31,463 nucleotides of DNA from NCBI GenBank assembly GCA_023415275.1, contig JAEZLJ010000104.1, forward strand, positions 1-31,463. The letters are read 5' to 3'. The notes under the pieces are model-generated. The model was given only the letters and a program-made list of their open reading frames with translations. It made no database searches and was not told the DNA's origin. The number at the start of each line of letters is the position of its first letter. Within the stretch, counting starts at the first letter, position 1. The position numbers and the translations under genes are program-made. Below, one piece after another: positions 22,059-31,432 of this stretch. The DNA comes from Bacteroidota bacterium. Lineage in GTDB: Bacteria > Bacteroidota > Bacteroidia > Chitinophagales > Chitinophagaceae.

Positions 22059-24449
22059 ATGAATAGAAATCTACTTGCTTTCTTATGCCTGTTCCTATGC
22101 CTGGCAGGCAACACTCAACAACCACCCAAAAGAGAATTAAGAGGAGCCTGGATAGCCAGTTACCTGGGTATTGACTGGCCTAACAAGAACCAGTCCCCGG
22201 CACAACAAAGAGCTTCATTGGTATCCATCCTGGATCAACACCAGGCCACAGGGATCAATACCATTTACCTGCAGGTACGCAGCCAGTGTGATGCCCTATA
22301 TCCCAGTTCGATAGAACCCTGGTCATCAGACCTGACAGGTACGCAAGGCCTGGCACCTTCCGATCCTACCTGGGACCCCCTGCAGTTTGCTATAGAGGAA
22401 GCTCATAAAAGAGGCATGGAATTACATGCCTGGATCAATCCCTACCGGGCAGTAGCCACTGCCTCAAAACTACCCAGTTTTAGCGCTGAGCATGTAGCTA
22501 ATAAGCATCCCGAATGGTTATTGAGCAATGGGTCTACCATTACATTGAATCCCGGGATACCAGAAGTAAGAGATTATATCATGTCTGTGATCACGGATAT
22601 CGTGAACAGGTATGATATAGACGGCGTTCATTTCGACGATTATTTTTATCCACCGGCCAGCTTTAATGATGATGCCACTTATAACAATGATCCCAGGGGT
22701 TTTGCTGCCACCACCGCCGGCAGGGCTGATTGGAGAAGAGATAATGTGAATATGCTCATCAAGCGTGTGTATGAAACAGTTATAGCTACAAAGCCTTGGG
22801 TGAAATTTGGTGTGTCTCCCTCCGGCATTTACCGCAGCAGTACCAATCCCGAAATAGGTTCTGCCACTTCGGCTGGTGCGCTGCAGCATTATAGTGCGGT
22901 ATTTGCAGATTCAAAAAAATGGTTGCAGGAAGGCTGGGTAGATTATATTGAGCCGCAGGTGTACTGGTACATTGGACAAACTGGTTCAGACTATAAAGTT
23001 TTGATACCATGGTGGAACAACCAGGCCAACGGCCGGCATATTTACATAGGAATGGCTGGATATAAAGTAGGTACTACGGGATGGACAAGCAGAAGCCAGG
23101 TGCCCGACCAGGTTCGTATGAACAGAAGTGAGGCCTATCCTAATATTTATGGGCAGGCCATTTATAATACCATCAGCCTGAAAAATAATACTTTAAACTT
23201 CAGGGATTCATTAAGGGAGCGTTTTTATCAACACCCTTCTCTTCAACCTTTGATGCCATGGAGGGACAATACACCCCCAATGTCACCAACAGCTCTTTCA
23301 GCAGTGAAGTATGCAGAGGATTCAATTGTGCTTTACTGGACGCAGCCTGCAGCTACAGATAATGAATTGGATAAGGCCAAAAGATATGTGATCTACCGTT
23401 CTGAAAATCAGGACGTGGACATCAATAATGCCAATAATATCCTTGCTATTACCAATGACGTCGCCAAATATGCAGATAAAACCATAGAGGCGGGAGTAGT
23501 ATATTACTATGCAGTTACAGCCCTTGACCGCTTTCAAAATGAAAGCAGTACAACAAACATTGCCACCTATGCTCCACCAACTATTACCTGCCCGGGCAAT
23601 CAGATCCTGAGTCTAGATGCGGCATGCACTGTATTAGTTCCTGACTATACTTCGATGGCTGTTATCAATAATGGCATGGTGGGTTCAGCTCCATACACCA
23701 TTACTCAATCACCTGAAGCAGGAACTGTTCTTCAAGGGGCGGGCCAGCATCCGATCACACTGACAGTTGCCGATCCTGCCGGCAATAATTCATCTTGTAG
23801 TTTTAATGTAAGTACTGAAGATCATATTGCACCAACTATCACTGAAGTCAGCACGAATCCTTCCATTTTACTGGTGCCTAATCATAAAATGCGTAATGTA
23901 AAAGTGCTGTACACGGCTGCTGATAATTGTGGTCCTGTTACATCCACACTTTCCATTTCAAGTAATGAAGCCCAGGGCGATGAAAATGACTGGGAAGTGT
24001 TGGATGATCATAATATAAGGCTAAGAGCCGAGCGGCTGGGTACTGGAAATGACAGGGTATATACAATCACCATCACCAACACGGATGATGCAGGTAATAG
24101 TACATCTCAAAATATAGAAGTTGTAGTACCGCACGACCAAAGTGAAGTGGTAACTCAAAGCAGTATGAATAAAGGTGAGAATGTAATAGAAAATGCTAAG
24201 GAGTTGACAGTGATCATATCACCAAATCCTTCGTCGGAATACTTTACTGTTCAAACCAGTAGCATTTCCCATTCACCAGCTACTATAAAGGTTTCAGATA
24301 ATATGGGCCGAGCCATTGAGGAAAGAAATGCAATAGCTCCTAATGCATCCATTCAGATGGGCGCCACGTACAAGCCTGGAGTATATTACATGCAGATCAT
24401 ACAAGGCAATACCGTGAAAACATATAAATTGTTGAAAACGGGAAAGTGA
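22059..24449 (+). CDS. GHL10-type glycosidase with FN3, HYR and T9SS sorting domains
   Basis: 796 residues. Signal peptide (M-N-R-N-L-L-A... ending near G-N-T-Q). Residues ~24-375 are the family-10-like glycosyl hydrolase fold (DUF187/YngK group): R-E-L-R-G-A-W-I-A, N-T-I-Y-L-Q-V-R, H-A-W-I-N-P-Y-R, and D-G-V-H-F-D-D-Y-F-Y at about 187-197, which should hold catalytic acids. Then an FN3-like domain (~405-500), an HYR-type Ig domain (~507-587) starting I-T-C-P-G-N-Q, another Ig-like domain (~590-690) and a type A T9SS sorting tail from ~715 (I-S-P-N-P-S-S-E-Y-F). The enzyme is therefore exported by the type IX system to the cell surface. The substrate is unknown; peptidoglycan or exopolysaccharide are possible. 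Confidence 0.92.
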   Translation: MNRNLLAFLCLFLCLAGNTQQPPKRELRGAWIASYLGIDWPNKNQSPAQQRASLVSILDQHQATGINTIYLQVRSQCDALYPSSIEPWSSDLTGTQGLAPSDPTWDPLQFAIEEAHKRGMELHAWINPYRAVATASKLPSFSAEHVANKHPEWLLSNGSTITLNPGIPEVRDYIMSVITDIVNRYDIDGVHFDDYFYPPASFNDDATYNNDPRGFAATTAGRADWRRDNVNMLIKRVYETVIATKPWVKFGVSPSGIYRSSTNPEIGSATSAGALQHYSAVFADSKKWLQEGWVDYIEPQVYWYIGQTGSDYKVLIPWWNNQANGRHIYIGMAGYKVGTTGWTSRSQVPDQVRMNRSEAYPNIYGQAIYNTISLKNNTLNFRDSLRERFYQHPSLQPLMPWRDNTPPMSPTALSAVKYAEDSIVLYWTQPAATDNELDKAKRYVIYRSENQDVDINNANNILAITNDVAKYADKTIEAGVVYYYAVTALDRFQNESSTTNIATYAPPTITCPGNQILSLDAACTVLVPDYTSMAVINNGMVGSAPYTITQSPEAGTVLQGAGQHPITLTVADPAGNNSSCSFNVSTEDHIAPTITEVSTNPSILLVPNHKMRNVKVLYTAADNCGPVTSTLSISSNEAQGDENDWEVLDDHNIRLRAERLGTGNDRVYTITITNTDDAGNSTSQNIEVVVPHDQSEVVTQSSMNKGENVIENAKELTVIISPNPSSEYFTVQTSSISHSPATIKVSDNMGRAIEERNAIAPNASIQMGATYKPGVYYMQIIQGNTVKTYKLLKTGK

Positions 24450-24464
24450 AAAGTATAAATGATT

Positions 24465-24500
24465 AAAAAAGCCGGGCCTTGAAAGTGGCCCGGCTTTTTT
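24465..24500. terminator. Strong bidirectional hairpin terminator
   Basis: A 14-bp perfect stem (arms 24465-24478 and 24487-24500) with GC-rich core GCCGGGCC, six A on one end and six T on the other, loop of 8 nt. It lies between the GHL10 gene and the convergent M1 peptidase gene. Confidence 0.92.
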
Positions 24501-24532
24501 AATTGAAGGCTGTAAGCATGGTTATGGAATGC

Positions 24533-26431
24533 CTAAGTTCTTTTGATGGTTCCTTTTTCGGATGGCCACACATTATCTTTTGCCTGTGCATCCATAAAGA
24601 TGCCACCATCAATTTTAATGGATTGCAGGGCTTTACCCGTGGTGATCATAATATTGATCTTCTGCTGGTTGTTCTTCCATACTGCTGCTGTCTGGTGTTG
24701 GGTTTGCGATGTTCCATCTTTATATTGAATGTATAGGTCAAAAGGTGCAGCCATGCCCCCGGGATTTTCAATGGTGATCAATGAACCTGTCTTTGTAGGA
24801 GTTACACTTTTGATGGATAGGTCAATGTAATTGTGCGAAAAGAACCAATTGTTCCAGAACCAGTTCAGGTCCTGGCCCGAGCTCCTGTTAAATGAATAGA
24901 AGAAATCCCAGGGTATGGGATGCTTTCCATTCCAATGATCCATATACTCATGAAGACATTTTTTGAATAATTCATCGCCAAGCATATCCTTGATGGCCAG
25001 GTAACCCAGTGATGGCTTCCCATATTGATTGATGCCAAGACCGCCTCCGCTAAGGTTAGCACCCGGCGTGATGATGGGTAGATCCTGTGATTGTGAAGGA
25101 TTATTTGTCCAGCCTTCCACGCGGAATTGCTTAAACCAGCCATCTGCTTTTTCCTTTCCCATCATATCCCGGTTGAAGAGACATTCGAAGGTGGTTGCCC
25201 ATCCTTCATCCATGAATCCATACCGTGTTTCATTAATGCCCATATAAAAAGGCATATAGGTATGTGCTATTTCATGCATGGCCACAAAACGGGAGAACAA
25301 GGTATCATCATAGGTTTCATCATTTGCCATCATAGGATACTCCATACCCGCATATCCCTGGAATACGGTAGTTTTTTCATAAGGATAGGGTATGCCCGGC
25401 CAACTTCCGGATAACCAGCCAAGGGCTTGTTTTGCAAAATGAACCACGTGATGGTAGTCAGCTGCTGTATCATTATAGGCAGCTTGTGCGGAAACCCTGC
25501 GACCTGTTTTGGGATCTACAACAATGCTTGAAGCATCCCACACAAAATGATCACTGATTCCAAAGGCCACATCAGGTACATTTTGAGCTGCGAACTTCCA
25601 TGTATTCACTGGGTTTTGTGCCGTGACCTGTTTTTGACTGATCTCCTGTTGGGAAGCTACATGGATCACATCATCTGATAACAGGGAGTTATTGAACTTT
25701 TTGGCAATGGCAGGTTGCAATACTTCAGATGAATTTAAAAGCGTTCCTGTACCCCAGACCAAATAATTCTTTGGTACCTGCACCTGAACGGAATAATCAT
25801 TAAAGTCATTGTAAAACTCCAGCGCATCATTGAAATCGGTAAAATCCCACCCCTGGTAGTCATCATAAACGGCCACACGCGGATAACAATAGGCCAGGAA
25901 GTAAGTGGTTGAATCGATCATGCCTTCCCTGTTGCTTCTAAGAGAAACATCGTAATGCCATTTGATAAATAGTTGTACGGAATCATGAGCATTCAATGGC
26001 TTATCCAGTTTCACGGGAACGGTGGTAAAGTAATAGGGCTGCTTGTTCCAGGCCTGCGATTTTCCATTGACCATAAAGGAATCAATAACCACTCCCTGTG
26101 TCAAATATTTATCATTGGCCCCGCCAAGCCTTGGAGCACCTGGCTTGTGTATATTGACAATCAGTTTAAAAGCAAGAAAAGGTAAGGTATCAGGACTGTT
26201 ATTAAAATAGGTAATTGTTTCGCTACCATGAACCGTTCTGTTAGGAGGTGCCACCGAAAGAGAAATATTATAGCGTCCATGGTTTTGCCAGTAATTCTTT
26301 CCGGGTCTTCCATCCCCGGAACGGATGTTTTTATCGTAGGCTTTTTGAATCTCACGTGGGGTATACAGCTTTTGTGCCTGCACAAAGTTGAAGACAAAAG
26401 AAAAGAAAACGATAAGGGCTAAACGAAACAT
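24533..26431 (-). CDS. Secreted M1 family metallopeptidase
   Basis: 632 residues from the ATG at 26431. The frame extends to 26461, but only the internal ATG starts a signal peptide (M-F-R-L-A-L..., ending V-Q-A-Q). The gluzincin zinc site is complete: H386-E387-x2-H390 with E409 nineteen residues after the second His, in M-D-E-G-W-A-T-T-F-E. The exopeptidase G-x-M-E-N motif appears as G-M-E-Y-P about 20 residues before, with Tyr in place of Asn. An N-terminal beta-domain precedes it. M1 enzymes are aminopeptidases that trim peptides; the Tyr variant is seen in Bacteroidota secreted members. Its divergent partner at 26579 is separated by 147 bp. Confidence 0.93.
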   Translation of the reverse strand: MFRLALIVFFSFVFNFVQAQKLYTPREIQKAYDKNIRSGDGRPGKNYWQNHGRYNISLSVAPPNRTVHGSETITYFNNSPDTLPFLAFKLIVNIHKPGAPRLGGANDKYLTQGVVIDSFMVNGKSQAWNKQPYYFTTVPVKLDKPLNAHDSVQLFIKWHYDVSLRSNREGMIDSTTYFLAYCYPRVAVYDDYQGWDFTDFNDALEFYNDFNDYSVQVQVPKNYLVWGTGTLLNSSEVLQPAIAKKFNNSLLSDDVIHVASQQEISQKQVTAQNPVNTWKFAAQNVPDVAFGISDHFVWDASSIVVDPKTGRRVSAQAAYNDTAADYHHVVHFAKQALGWLSGSWPGIPYPYEKTTVFQGYAGMEYPMMANDETYDDTLFSRFVAMHEIAHTYMPFYMGINETRYGFMDEGWATTFECLFNRDMMGKEKADGWFKQFRVEGWTNNPSQSQDLPIITPGANLSGGGLGINQYGKPSLGYLAIKDMLGDELFKKCLHEYMDHWNGKHPIPWDFFYSFNRSSGQDLNWFWNNWFFSHNYIDLSIKSVTPTKTGSLITIENPGGMAAPFDLYIQYKDGTSQTQHQTAAVWKNNQQKINIMITTGKALQSIKIDGGIFMDAQAKDNVWPSEKGTIKRT

Positions 26432-26578
26432 AGTGGCTAAGTTTTTTACGGAAATTAGCAATGAAACTTCATCAAGGCATTATTTTTTGTGACAGCCGGT
26501 AGAATGAATGATCCAAAGGAAAGAATACTTAAAAGTGAATTATTTCTTACCTTACCTACCATTACTTTTATCATTTAC

Positions 26579-26911
26579 ATGCGCATTGTATTGGTTATTG
26601 TAACAGTATTATTTGTTTATAGCTGTGAACCTTCAGGTTTTGAAGCAGATAAAAGGCAGATCAGGGCAAAGGATGAAATTCGTGCTACCCTGCCGGCAAG
26701 GACTACCGACTTTGATATTGCATCCTTTAGGGAAGATACCCTTCATCAATGGAGTGACAGTAATTTTAAAGCCCCTTTGCGCTATTTCCTGGAATATAGT
26801 TTCAAAGATTCAACAGGAAACACTCATCATGAAAATGGATGGGTAGTATTTACGCCTGATGGCAAGTCAGTCATTCAAACAACAACAGGAGATAGATCTT
26901 TGATCCATTAA
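26579..26911 (+). CDS. Small hypothetical lipoprotein
   Basis: 110 residues from the ATG at 26579. The open frame begins at a GTG at 26489, but the first 30 residues would put a polar stretch before the signal sequence, so the internal ATG is chosen. Hydrophobic core followed by V-Y-S-C, a lipobox. The mature part is polar with no Cys, ending G-W-V-V-F-T-P-D-G-K-S-V-I-Q-T-T. No family recognised. A TACTTTTA box at 26563-26570 is 8 nt before the ATG and may be the -7 promoter element. It is followed 9 nt later by the acyltransferase gene, so it is probably the first gene of that operon. Confidence 0.72.
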   Translation: MRIVLVIVTVLFVYSCEPSGFEADKRQIRAKDEIRATLPARTTDFDIASFREDTLHQWSDSNFKAPLRYFLEYSFKDSTGNTHHENGWVVFTPDGKSVIQTTTGDRSLIH

Positions 26912-26920
26912 AAACACACT

Positions 26921-28057
26921 ATGCGTCCACTACTTCAACGCTTTCTTTCCCTCGATGTGTTCCGTGGCATGACCATTTGTTTTATGATCATTGTGAACAC
27001 ACCCGGAAGCGGGGCCACTCCATTTGCACCCTTAGAACATGCCACCTGGCATGGGTTTACACCTACTGACCTGGTCTTCCCATCTTTTTTATTTGCCGTG
27101 GGAAATGCCATGAGCTTTTCTTTAGGCAAATACAGGGAGTTGGGTGCAGGAGCTTTTTTTAAGAAGGTGCTCTCGAGGACCTTGTTGATATTTCTACTGG
27201 GCTACCTGATGTATTGGTTTCCTTTTTTCAGGCTCGACTCACAACATCATATCATTGGCGCCCCCATCGGGCATACGAGGATCATGGGCGTGCTGCAACG
27301 CATTGCCCTTTGTTACTTCTTTGCTTCGCTAAGTATCCATTACCTGTCGCGCCGGCAAATCATTATCCTCGGCATTGGCTTGTTATTAGGATATTGGATC
27401 CTGCTGCTGGTATTTGGTAACCACCAGCAACCATTCAGCATGCTGGGAAATGCAGGGATGTATCTCGACCGCTGGCTGATGGGAACCAACCATTTGTACC
27501 ATGGTGAAGGAATACCCTTCGATCCGGAAGGATGGCTAAGCACATTGCCGGCCATTGTAAACGTACTGGCGGGTTACCTGGCTGGTAGCTATATCAGGGA
27601 AAAAGGAAAGAATTATGAGACCATCGCACACCTGGCCCTGGCGGGCTTTGCCCTGATCTTTATGGCACTATGGTGGAATATGGTATTCCCCGTCAACAAA
27701 AAGCTATGGACATCCTCCTTTGTTTTATTGACCTCAGGTATCGACCTGGTGTTGATTGGGGCGCTCCTATATGTAATTGAATTACGCAACTGGAACAAAG
27801 GTGGATGGACCAATTTCTTCGTGGTCTTTGGAAAGAATCCCCTGGTCATCTACCTGCTTTCAGAACTATTGGTTACCGTCCTTTTCATGATTCCTATGGG
27901 ACAGGGATACAGTTTTTTTGGCTGGATCAACAAGGTTCTATTCCAGGTGATTGCACCAGGACCGGTTGGCTCCTTCCTTTTTGCCATTAGCTATATGCTG
28001 CTTTGCTGGACTGTAGGTTGGTGGTTGAATAAAAGAAAGGTCTATATCAGGGTATAA
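26921..28057 (+). CDS. HGSNAT-like membrane acyltransferase (DUF5009 type)
   Basis: 378 residues with about ten membrane segments. N-terminal S-L-D-V-F-R-G-M-T (10-18) and E-H40-A-T-W-H-G-F-T-P-T-D-L-V-F-P (39-54) are hallmarks of bacterial homologues of heparan-alpha-glucosaminide N-acetyltransferase. H40 matches in position the histidine proposed to carry the acetyl group in the human enzyme (family knowledge, not proven here). It would transfer acetyl from cytoplasmic acetyl-CoA to a periplasmic sugar. It overlaps no gene but sits tightly between the lipoprotein (9 nt) and the oxidoreductase (21 nt), so an operon is likely and a sugar acceptor linked to the neighbours is plausible. Confidence 0.93.
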   Translation: MRPLLQRFLSLDVFRGMTICFMIIVNTPGSGATPFAPLEHATWHGFTPTDLVFPSFLFAVGNAMSFSLGKYRELGAGAFFKKVLSRTLLIFLLGYLMYWFPFFRLDSQHHIIGAPIGHTRIMGVLQRIALCYFFASLSIHYLSRRQIIILGIGLLLGYWILLLVFGNHQQPFSMLGNAGMYLDRWLMGTNHLYHGEGIPFDPEGWLSTLPAIVNVLAGYLAGSYIREKGKNYETIAHLALAGFALIFMALWWNMVFPVNKKLWTSSFVLLTSGIDLVLIGALLYVIELRNWNKGGWTNFFVVFGKNPLVIYLLSELLVTVLFMIPMGQGYSFFGWINKVLFQVIAPGPVGSFLFAISYMLLCWTVGWWLNKRKVYIRV

Positions 28058-28078
28058 CATTACAAATGCTAAGTACAT

Positions 28079-29458
28079 ATGAACATGGAAAATAATGACA
28101 AATCACGTCGTTCCTTTATTACTAAGGCCACTAAGGCAGCTATTGGTGTTTCTCTATTCCCCTCCATTGTTACCGCGCACAAAACCAGGCAATTGGAAGC
28201 CTTGCATCGTTTAAAGCAATCGTACAGTGCTAATGACCAGTTGCAGATCGCATTGATTGGATCAGGGGGCATGGGTGTAGCAGATGCCACAACAGCGATC
28301 ACCGTGCCAGGTGTAAAACTATTGGCTGTATGTGATCTTTATGATGGCCGCCTGGCGGAAGCAAAAAAAAGGTGGGGGAATGATATTGCTACTACGCGTG
28401 ATTACCGTGAGATACTGAATCGAAAAGATATAGATGCAGTTATCATTGCCACCCCGGATCACTGGCATAAGGATATCTCTGTAGCAGCCATGAATGCCGG
28501 AAAGCATGTGTATTGTGAAAAACCTATGGTGCATGATATAACAGAGGGAGGAGCGGTGATAGCTGCACAGGAAAAGAACAAAATGGTTTTCCAGGTAGGG
28601 AGCCAGGGCATGAGCTCATTAGGAAATGAAAAAGCAAAAGAGTTATTAAAGGCAGGTGCTATAGGCCAGCTCAATTATGCAGAAGGATTCTGGGCGCGTA
28701 TGTCTCCCACTGGCGCCTGGCAATATCCTATCCCTGCCGATGCGTCCCCCGCCACAGTGGGATGGGATGCCTTTGTAGCCAATACCAATAAAAGACCTTT
28801 TGATGCCACCCGCTTTTTCCGTTGGAGAAATTACAGGGATTATGGTACCGGTGTTTCCGGCGACCTGTTCGTGCATTTATTTTCAAGCCTTCATTTTGTT
28901 ACAGGATCCCTCGGACCTAACAAGATCATAGCTACCGGTGGCCTGCGCTATTGGAAAGATGGCAGGGAAGTACCTGATATCATGCTGGGCATGTTTGACT
29001 ATCCCGAGACCAGTATTCACCCTGCATTCAACTTATCCCTCCGGGTCAATTTTGTAGATGGAACAGGAGGCACTAATTACCTGCGCATGGTAGGGAGTGA
29101 AGGCTCTATGACCGTAGAATGGGACAAGGTTACCTTGTATAAGAACAGGAACGTGGTAGATGCCGGGGACCCTTTGCTCAAAACAAAAAATGCCGCTACA
29201 GGAAAAGAATATGTCTATGAGCGCAAAACCATGTTGCCGCCGGAAAAACTGGAGTACACTGCGGAGGAAGGATACAAAGGCGCCCACTTCGACCATTTTT
29301 ATAATTGGAGTACTGCCATCAGGAATAAAAAAGATGTCGTGGAGAACTCCCTCTTCGGCTACCGTGCTGCAGCACCTGCGCTGTTGTGCAATGACAGCTA
29401 TTTCGGCAATAAGATCATGCAGTGGGACCCCGAAAAGTTGAAGGTCCTGCATAGCTGA
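28079..29458 (+). CDS. Tat-exported Gfo/Idh/MocA family oxidoreductase
   Basis: 459 residues. An R10-R11-S-F-I segment followed by a hydrophobic stretch is a twin-arginine signal, so the folded, cofactor-loaded enzyme is moved to the periplasm. Rossmann domain: G-S-G-G-M-G at 61-66, and E-K-P at 147-149 after A-G-K-H-V-Y-C, the standard Gfo/Idh/MocA catalytic-Lys motif. A large C-terminal alpha/beta domain includes W-R-N-Y-R-D-Y-G-T-G. Members oxidise or reduce sugar hydroxyls with NAD(P); many exported Bacteroidota members keep NAD tightly bound. Immediately upstream of a DUF1080 gene, a pairing known from 3-keto-glycoside metabolism. Which hydroxyl is oxidised cannot be told. Confidence 0.93.
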   Translation: MNMENNDKSRRSFITKATKAAIGVSLFPSIVTAHKTRQLEALHRLKQSYSANDQLQIALIGSGGMGVADATTAITVPGVKLLAVCDLYDGRLAEAKKRWGNDIATTRDYREILNRKDIDAVIIATPDHWHKDISVAAMNAGKHVYCEKPMVHDITEGGAVIAAQEKNKMVFQVGSQGMSSLGNEKAKELLKAGAIGQLNYAEGFWARMSPTGAWQYPIPADASPATVGWDAFVANTNKRPFDATRFFRWRNYRDYGTGVSGDLFVHLFSSLHFVTGSLGPNKIIATGGLRYWKDGREVPDIMLGMFDYPETSIHPAFNLSLRVNFVDGTGGTNYLRMVGSEGSMTVEWDKVTLYKNRNVVDAGDPLLKTKNAATGKEYVYERKTMLPPEKLEYTAEEGYKGAHFDHFYNWSTAIRNKKDVVENSLFGYRAAAPALLCNDSYFGNKIMQWDPEKLKVLHS

Positions 29459-29500
29459 TCACTCTTTTTTCAAAAACCATAAAAGTCAAATAATACTACC

Positions 29501-30217
29501 ATGATGAAACAATTCTTAGTTCTATCCCTTACTGTTATCCTGTTCAATGCCTGCAGCAGCACTAAAGCCGTCAATGATAACAACCTCGCCAGGCAGGAAA
29601 AACAGGAAGGCTACCGGTTACTCTTCAATGGACGCAATATGGATGGCTGGCGCACCTATCAAAATAAGCCTGCCAATTCCTGGAGTGTGAAAGAAGGCAC
29701 CTTGTATTGCAAAGGAAGCTCCACTGATAAATCGGACAGGAGGGCAGACCTGATCACTATGGACCAATTTGAGAATTTTGATCTTTCCCTCGACTGGAAG
29801 ATCTCTCCCCAGGGCAATAGTGGTATTATGTATATGGTTACGGAAGATTACCCCGCTGCTTATTTAAGTGGCCCTGAATACCAGATCATCGATGATCAGA
29901 ACTTTCCTGAACACCTGGAAGACTGGCAGAAAACCGGGGCTAATTATGCCATGAATACTGCCCCTGAGGCCAGGCCCAATCCCGTTGGACAATGGAACCA
30001 TACACGTATTGTTGTCAATAAGGGCCATGTGGAGCATTGGCTGAACGGCAGCAAAGTGGTGGACTACCAGCTATGGACAGACGAATGGAAACAGCATAAG
30101 GCATCAGGCAAATGGAAAGATGCCCCTGGTTATGGCGCTTCCAAAAAAGGACATATTGCCGTGCAGGATCACGGCAGCGAGGCCTGGTTTAAAAATATTA
30201 AGATCAAACCACTATAA
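29501..30217 (+). CDS. DUF1080 (3-keto-disaccharide hydrolase-like) lipoprotein
   Basis: 238 residues. Signal sequence with lipobox F-N-A-C18. The rest is one DUF1080 concanavalin-like beta-sandwich: Y-R-L-L-F-N-G-R-N-M-D-G-W, F-E-N-F-D-L-S-L-D-W-K-I, G-N-S-G-I-M-Y, G-P-E-Y-Q-I-I-D-D, then G-Q-W-N-H-T-R-I-V and G-H-I-A-V-Q-D-H-G. Family members are reported to cleave or isomerise 3-keto-glycosides produced by oxidoreductases; a lyase role is also described. The pairing with the Tat-exported oxidoreductase 42 nt upstream supports a shared periplasmic pathway. Length is normal and the domain looks complete. Confidence 0.93.
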   Translation: MMKQFLVLSLTVILFNACSSTKAVNDNNLARQEKQEGYRLLFNGRNMDGWRTYQNKPANSWSVKEGTLYCKGSSTDKSDRRADLITMDQFENFDLSLDWKISPQGNSGIMYMVTEDYPAAYLSGPEYQIIDDQNFPEHLEDWQKTGANYAMNTAPEARPNPVGQWNHTRIVVNKGHVEHWLNGSKVVDYQLWTDEWKQHKASGKWKDAPGYGASKKGHIAVQDHGSEAWFKNIKIKPL

Positions 30218-30346
30218 GCAAGCGGACTGTACTGCTTAGAATTCCTTTTGTTTTATTAAAATTTCCGGATGGAGGGAAATGGCGCTGCCTCAATAGCTAT
30301 CTTCAATTTTGTTGACCCTAACATTTTAACATTGAACCCTACCATA

Positions 30347-31432
30347 ATGAAAATAGCAATGCTTCTCACGGCATGGATGACCTTTTCCTGCCATAATGGA
30401 TCAGGAAAGGAAGTGCAGGCAGATCCCAATAAATTACCCCTCACCACCAGGAATTTTTACCAGGATAATAATTATACAGATAAGCCGGACGCTTTGATAG
30501 ATGGGGACTTGAAAACACCGTTTGTTCCCGCCTGGAACCTGATCTACCAGCCCAATGATGTGGTGGTAGACATATCCGATTACAAAGCCACGATCAAAAA
30601 GATCAGGATCTATGATGGACAGGGAGACAAGTATAATACAAAGTTGATACTGGTGCGCAAAGACAATGAACAGGAAGTGGAGGTGGGCACCTACACTGGC
30701 GATAAATATGAGACCTGGGTAGAGTTTACGCCACCTGCTGCGTTTGAAGCGTCCCGGTTCATCATGCGGGGTGGTGCCAATGGCAGCTATGGTAATGAGC
30801 TGGAGCTGATAGGAGATTATACTCCCTATAAAGAACCGGTTTATTCCAGGACTAGAAAACCCTTGAAAGACCTGCTGGGAGTAAATGCCCATTGGTGGGA
30901 TTTTCTGAATAATATGAACATGAAGGGCACTGCCATTGTTCCTGCCAAGTACAATGCCTTTATGGACCTTGGCCTTACATCGCTAAGGAATTATGGCAAC
31001 GCAAAAGAATACCAGCCCGTAAAGGACAAGTGGGCTTTTAATCCTGTGCACCAGGGGTGGTATGAAGAAGACCTGTTTGCTCAAATAAAAAAAGACCGCC
31101 CGGGCATGGTTTGCTGGTCAGTGATGCAGGGGCAGTTTGATTTTGTTCGCAATTCCTGGAACGTACCTGATCCCAATTACCAGTTCACTGCTACGGTCTC
31201 TGAATACATCAACCATGGTACATGGGGTGTGCTTGTATTGCAGTCCAGTTCCAATAAAAATAGCGGTGGATTCAAGCGCTGGCATATTGAGCTGGCCAGC
31301 CCTGTGCCCAATGGAAAAACAGCAAAAGATTTTATTACGGGTTCCTCAAACCAAATGAATATACCCACCTCTCACCCTTCGCGAATTGAGATGGGGGTGG
31401 GTGGAGACCTGCCCTATGTACCGGGCATGTAG
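30347..31432 (+). CDS. Discoidin-like plus glycosidase-like lipoprotein, possibly truncated
   Basis: 361 residues from the ATG at 30347; an upstream ATG at 30269 is in frame but adds a poor signal sequence. Hydrophobic N terminus ending F-S-C15, a weak lipobox. Residues ~30-175 look like an F5/8-type (discoidin) carbohydrate-binding sandwich: D-A-L-I-D-G-D-L-K-T, V-D-I-S-D-Y, I-K-K-I-R-I-Y-D-G. From ~178 the sequence (L-L-G-V-N-A-H-W-W-D-F, L-G-L-T-S-L-R-N-Y, F-N-P-V-H-Q-G-W-Y-E-E-D-L-F-A-Q-I) resembles the first strands of a TIM-barrel glycosidase, but only ~185 residues follow before TAG. The same frame remains open for the last 10 codons of the window, so a nonsense change in a longer gene is possible. 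No precise family assigned. Confidence 0.75.
   Translation: MKIAMLLTAWMTFSCHNGSGKEVQADPNKLPLTTRNFYQDNNYTDKPDALIDGDLKTPFVPAWNLIYQPNDVVVDISDYKATIKKIRIYDGQGDKYNTKLILVRKDNEQEVEVGTYTGDKYETWVEFTPPAAFEASRFIMRGGANGSYGNELELIGDYTPYKEPVYSRTRKPLKDLLGVNAHWWDFLNNMNMKGTAIVPAKYNAFMDLGLTSLRNYGNAKEYQPVKDKWAFNPVHQGWYEEDLFAQIKKDRPGMVCWSVMQGQFDFVRNSWNVPDPNYQFTATVSEYINHGTWGVLVLQSSSNKNSGGFKRWHIELASPVPNGKTAKDFITGSSNQMNIPTSHPSRIEMGVGGDLPYVPGM

Noticed and set aside
21848..22114. 88-codon minus-strand frame
   Set aside because: Overlaps the start and signal peptide of the GHL10 gene and has no family features.
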